From positions 434,001-498,000 of the forward strand of contig JAIOKI010000002.1 of assembly GCA_028335825.1 (NCBI GenBank): a stretch of DNA of 64,000 nucleotides. Direction: 5' to 3'. The first letter of the stretch is position 1; each line of letters starts with the position of its first letter. A model generated the notes under the pieces. That model saw only the letters and a list, made by a program, of their open reading frames with translations, ran no database searches and was not told the origin of the DNA. Below are positions 63,017 to 64,000 of the stretch, in pieces. The position numbers and the translations under genes are program-made. Source of the stretch: Nosema muscidifuracis. Lineage: Eukaryota; Microsporidia; Nosematidae.

Positions 63017-63190
63017 ATGGAAATATTTAATGAGACATCCTCAGATATTAAGAATGAAAGATATGCAGGAGTAACTTATCCTATACCACCTAAGATAGAT
63101 GACATGCCTAAGAAGATTGAAGATAAGAAGAGAATATTTGGTAAAAGTTTGATTATAAACTTTTTTACGGAGAAAAATAATATGCGGTAG
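63017..63190 (+). CDS. possible small protein (57 residues)
   Basis: The frame opens at a TTG at 62984; the first ATG is at 63017. The product MEIFNETSSDIKNERYAGVT and following TYPIPPKIDDMPKKIEDKKR are polar and not low complexity, and the coding sequence is less AT-rich than the flanks. A GGGG element lies upstream, but further away than in other genes. No family is recognised. It could be a small real gene or a chance frame. Confidence 0.35.
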   Translation: MEIFNETSSDIKNERYAGVTYPIPPKIDDMPKKIEDKKRIFGKSLIINFFTEKNNMR

Positions 63191-64000
63191 ATTTTTAAAT
63201 TTTCTACTATTATAAATGAACATTTATTCTGAATATATGAAATTAAAGAAAAAAATAAAAAATATTTATTTTAAAGATTGGATTTTTTAAAATATATTTT
63301 TTAATTAAGTTTAGAATTATTTATTTGAAAGATTGGATTTGTAAAAATATATTATTTATTTTAATACATAATTTTTAATATAAAAAAAGCGTCGACATTT
63401 TAAATTATTTTATGAACTTGAATACGACATTTTAAATTATTTTATGAATTTGAATACGACATTTTAAATTATTTTATGAACTTACATGTAACTTTTTAAA
63501 TTATTTTTATACAACTTCTAATTGACTACGACTATAAAGCACTTTTTTAAAAAAAATTAAAATATAAGGAGAAAGCCTAAGCTTAATCTCCCAAACTAAA
63601 AATTGTGTGGATGGCATTACCAAAAGAAATTCATTCACTAGATTAAACATGACTAGTAGAGAAAATCTTTAAACTGAATATTTATTCAATTTTCCACTTG
63701 GTAAGTGGGGATAAATTTTTAAAAAAAATAAAAATAAAAAATTATTTCAAAAGATTTTGAATATTTTTAATATGACAATATAAGATAATATAATCGAATA
63801 TATTAAAATTAATTATCAAACAAAATATATTTTTATTTAAAATTATAATTTTTTAATTATCATTAATTATAATTAATTTCAATAAAAATTATATAACTCA
63901 TCTTTTAATGATGGATTTATCATCAACAATTTTTTAATTTGTTTTTTTTTCATAACAAAGGAGAGACTCCTTTTTAAATTTATAACCCTTTACTTCCGAA
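63191..64000. other. terminal spacer with repeats and an RNA-like block
   Basis: From 63393 to about 63510 a 32-bp unit (CGACATTTTAAATTATTTTA plus TGAACTTGAATA) recurs three and a half times. The RNA-like block at 63568-63720 has its own entry. The last bases (TATAACCCTTTACTTCCGAA) contain a CCC element that may belong to a gene beginning beyond the window. Confidence 0.55.
63568..63720 (+). ncRNA. candidate structured small RNA, identity unknown
   Basis: This island of mixed base content in an AT desert has several hairpins: GGAGA (63568-63572) with TCTCC (63587-63591), TGAATATTTATTCA (63675-63690 region), ACTAG with CTAGT, and CCACTT (63694-63699) with AAGTGG (63703-63708). The 3' part GGGGATAAATTTTT ends in five T, which could be a Pol III stop or part of an Sm-like site. 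I compared it from memory with U1, U2, U4, U5, U6, U3, SRP, RNase MRP and tRNA hallmarks and found no good match. Confidence 0.45.

Noticed and set aside
63690-63712. Minus-strand CCCCACTTACC, like the U1 5' end
   Set aside because: It lies inside a hairpin and the rest of the region lacks U1 stem-loops.
1-64000. tRNA genes
   Set aside because: I scanned the spacers for the B-box GGTTCRANTCC pattern and found no candidate; weak ones cannot be excluded by eye.
1-64000. Retroelements, Polintons or other virus-like elements
   Set aside because: No reverse transcriptase, integrase, capsid or LTR-like structure was recognised; the only mobile-like item is the inverted-repeat element at 1798-2155.

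Overview
This window looks like part of a microsporidian (fungus-related, obligate intracellular parasite) nuclear genome. The evidence is a polar tube protein 3 gene (19557-23735), uniformly intron-less and often shortened eukaryotic genes, and a short CCC or GGG element just before many start codons, a signal known from this phylum. The DNA is very AT-rich by eye. Spacers are long and filled with private short tandem repeats, unlike the compact Encephalitozoon layout. A Dicer-like gene places it among RNAi-bearing microsporidia. I could not fix the genus from sequence alone.

Layout. 1-8.3 kb: ribosomal protein eL15, a small membrane protein, a 58-bp inverted-repeat element, a ClpB/Hsp104 chaperone and a Dicer-like RNase III gene whose second RNase III domain is split by a frame change. 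8.6-13.6 kb: two secreted or membrane, acidic, tandem-repeat proteins. 15-19 kb: a protein with a possible TPP1-like OB fold, a minimal Fip1 and MLH1. 19.5-29.5 kb: PTP3, SEC13, elongation factor 2 and NC2-alpha. 29.9-38.1 kb: a possible TSR2-like protein, SF3B2/CUS1, a NEK-like kinase, TRM8, a CDF zinc transporter, two neighbouring syntaxins and endonuclease IV. 38.4-38.6 kb: RNase P RNA. 38.7-50.6 kb: a SUN-domain protein, RLI1/ABCE1, a CHY zinc-finger protein, a folate-carrier-like transporter, eIF1, PUS3, eS19, PHO88, a Nudix hydrolase and a shrunken QTRT2-like protein. 52-63 kb: a RING-less NOT4, proteasome alpha6, a MYB factor, a TBC Rab-GAP, a tetraspanin, a septin, a BFR1-like protein and a TatD nuclease. 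63.5-63.75 kb: an unidentified structured RNA candidate.

Most genes are housekeeping: translation and ribosome recycling (eL15, eS19, EF2, eIF1, ABCE1), tRNA maturation (RNase P RNA, TRM8, PUS3, QTRT2-like), mRNA processing (SF3B2, FIP1, NOT4), secretion (SEC13, syntaxins, PHO88, TBC) and DNA repair (MLH1, endonuclease IV). Genes appear to be transcribed singly. Neighbours are sometimes so close that divergent promoters are about 40-50 bp long and convergent 3' ends nearly touch.

The most notable items are: the RNase P RNA recognised by primary sequence; an OB-fold protein that may be a microsporidian shelterin TPP1; a NOT4 without its RING; a changed diphthamide loop in EF2; a changed substrate loop in Hsp104; a tandem pair of RNA-like hairpins with a compensatory base change; and evidence that spacer repeats are seeded from gene 3' ends. 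I recognised no retroelement, Polinton or tRNA.
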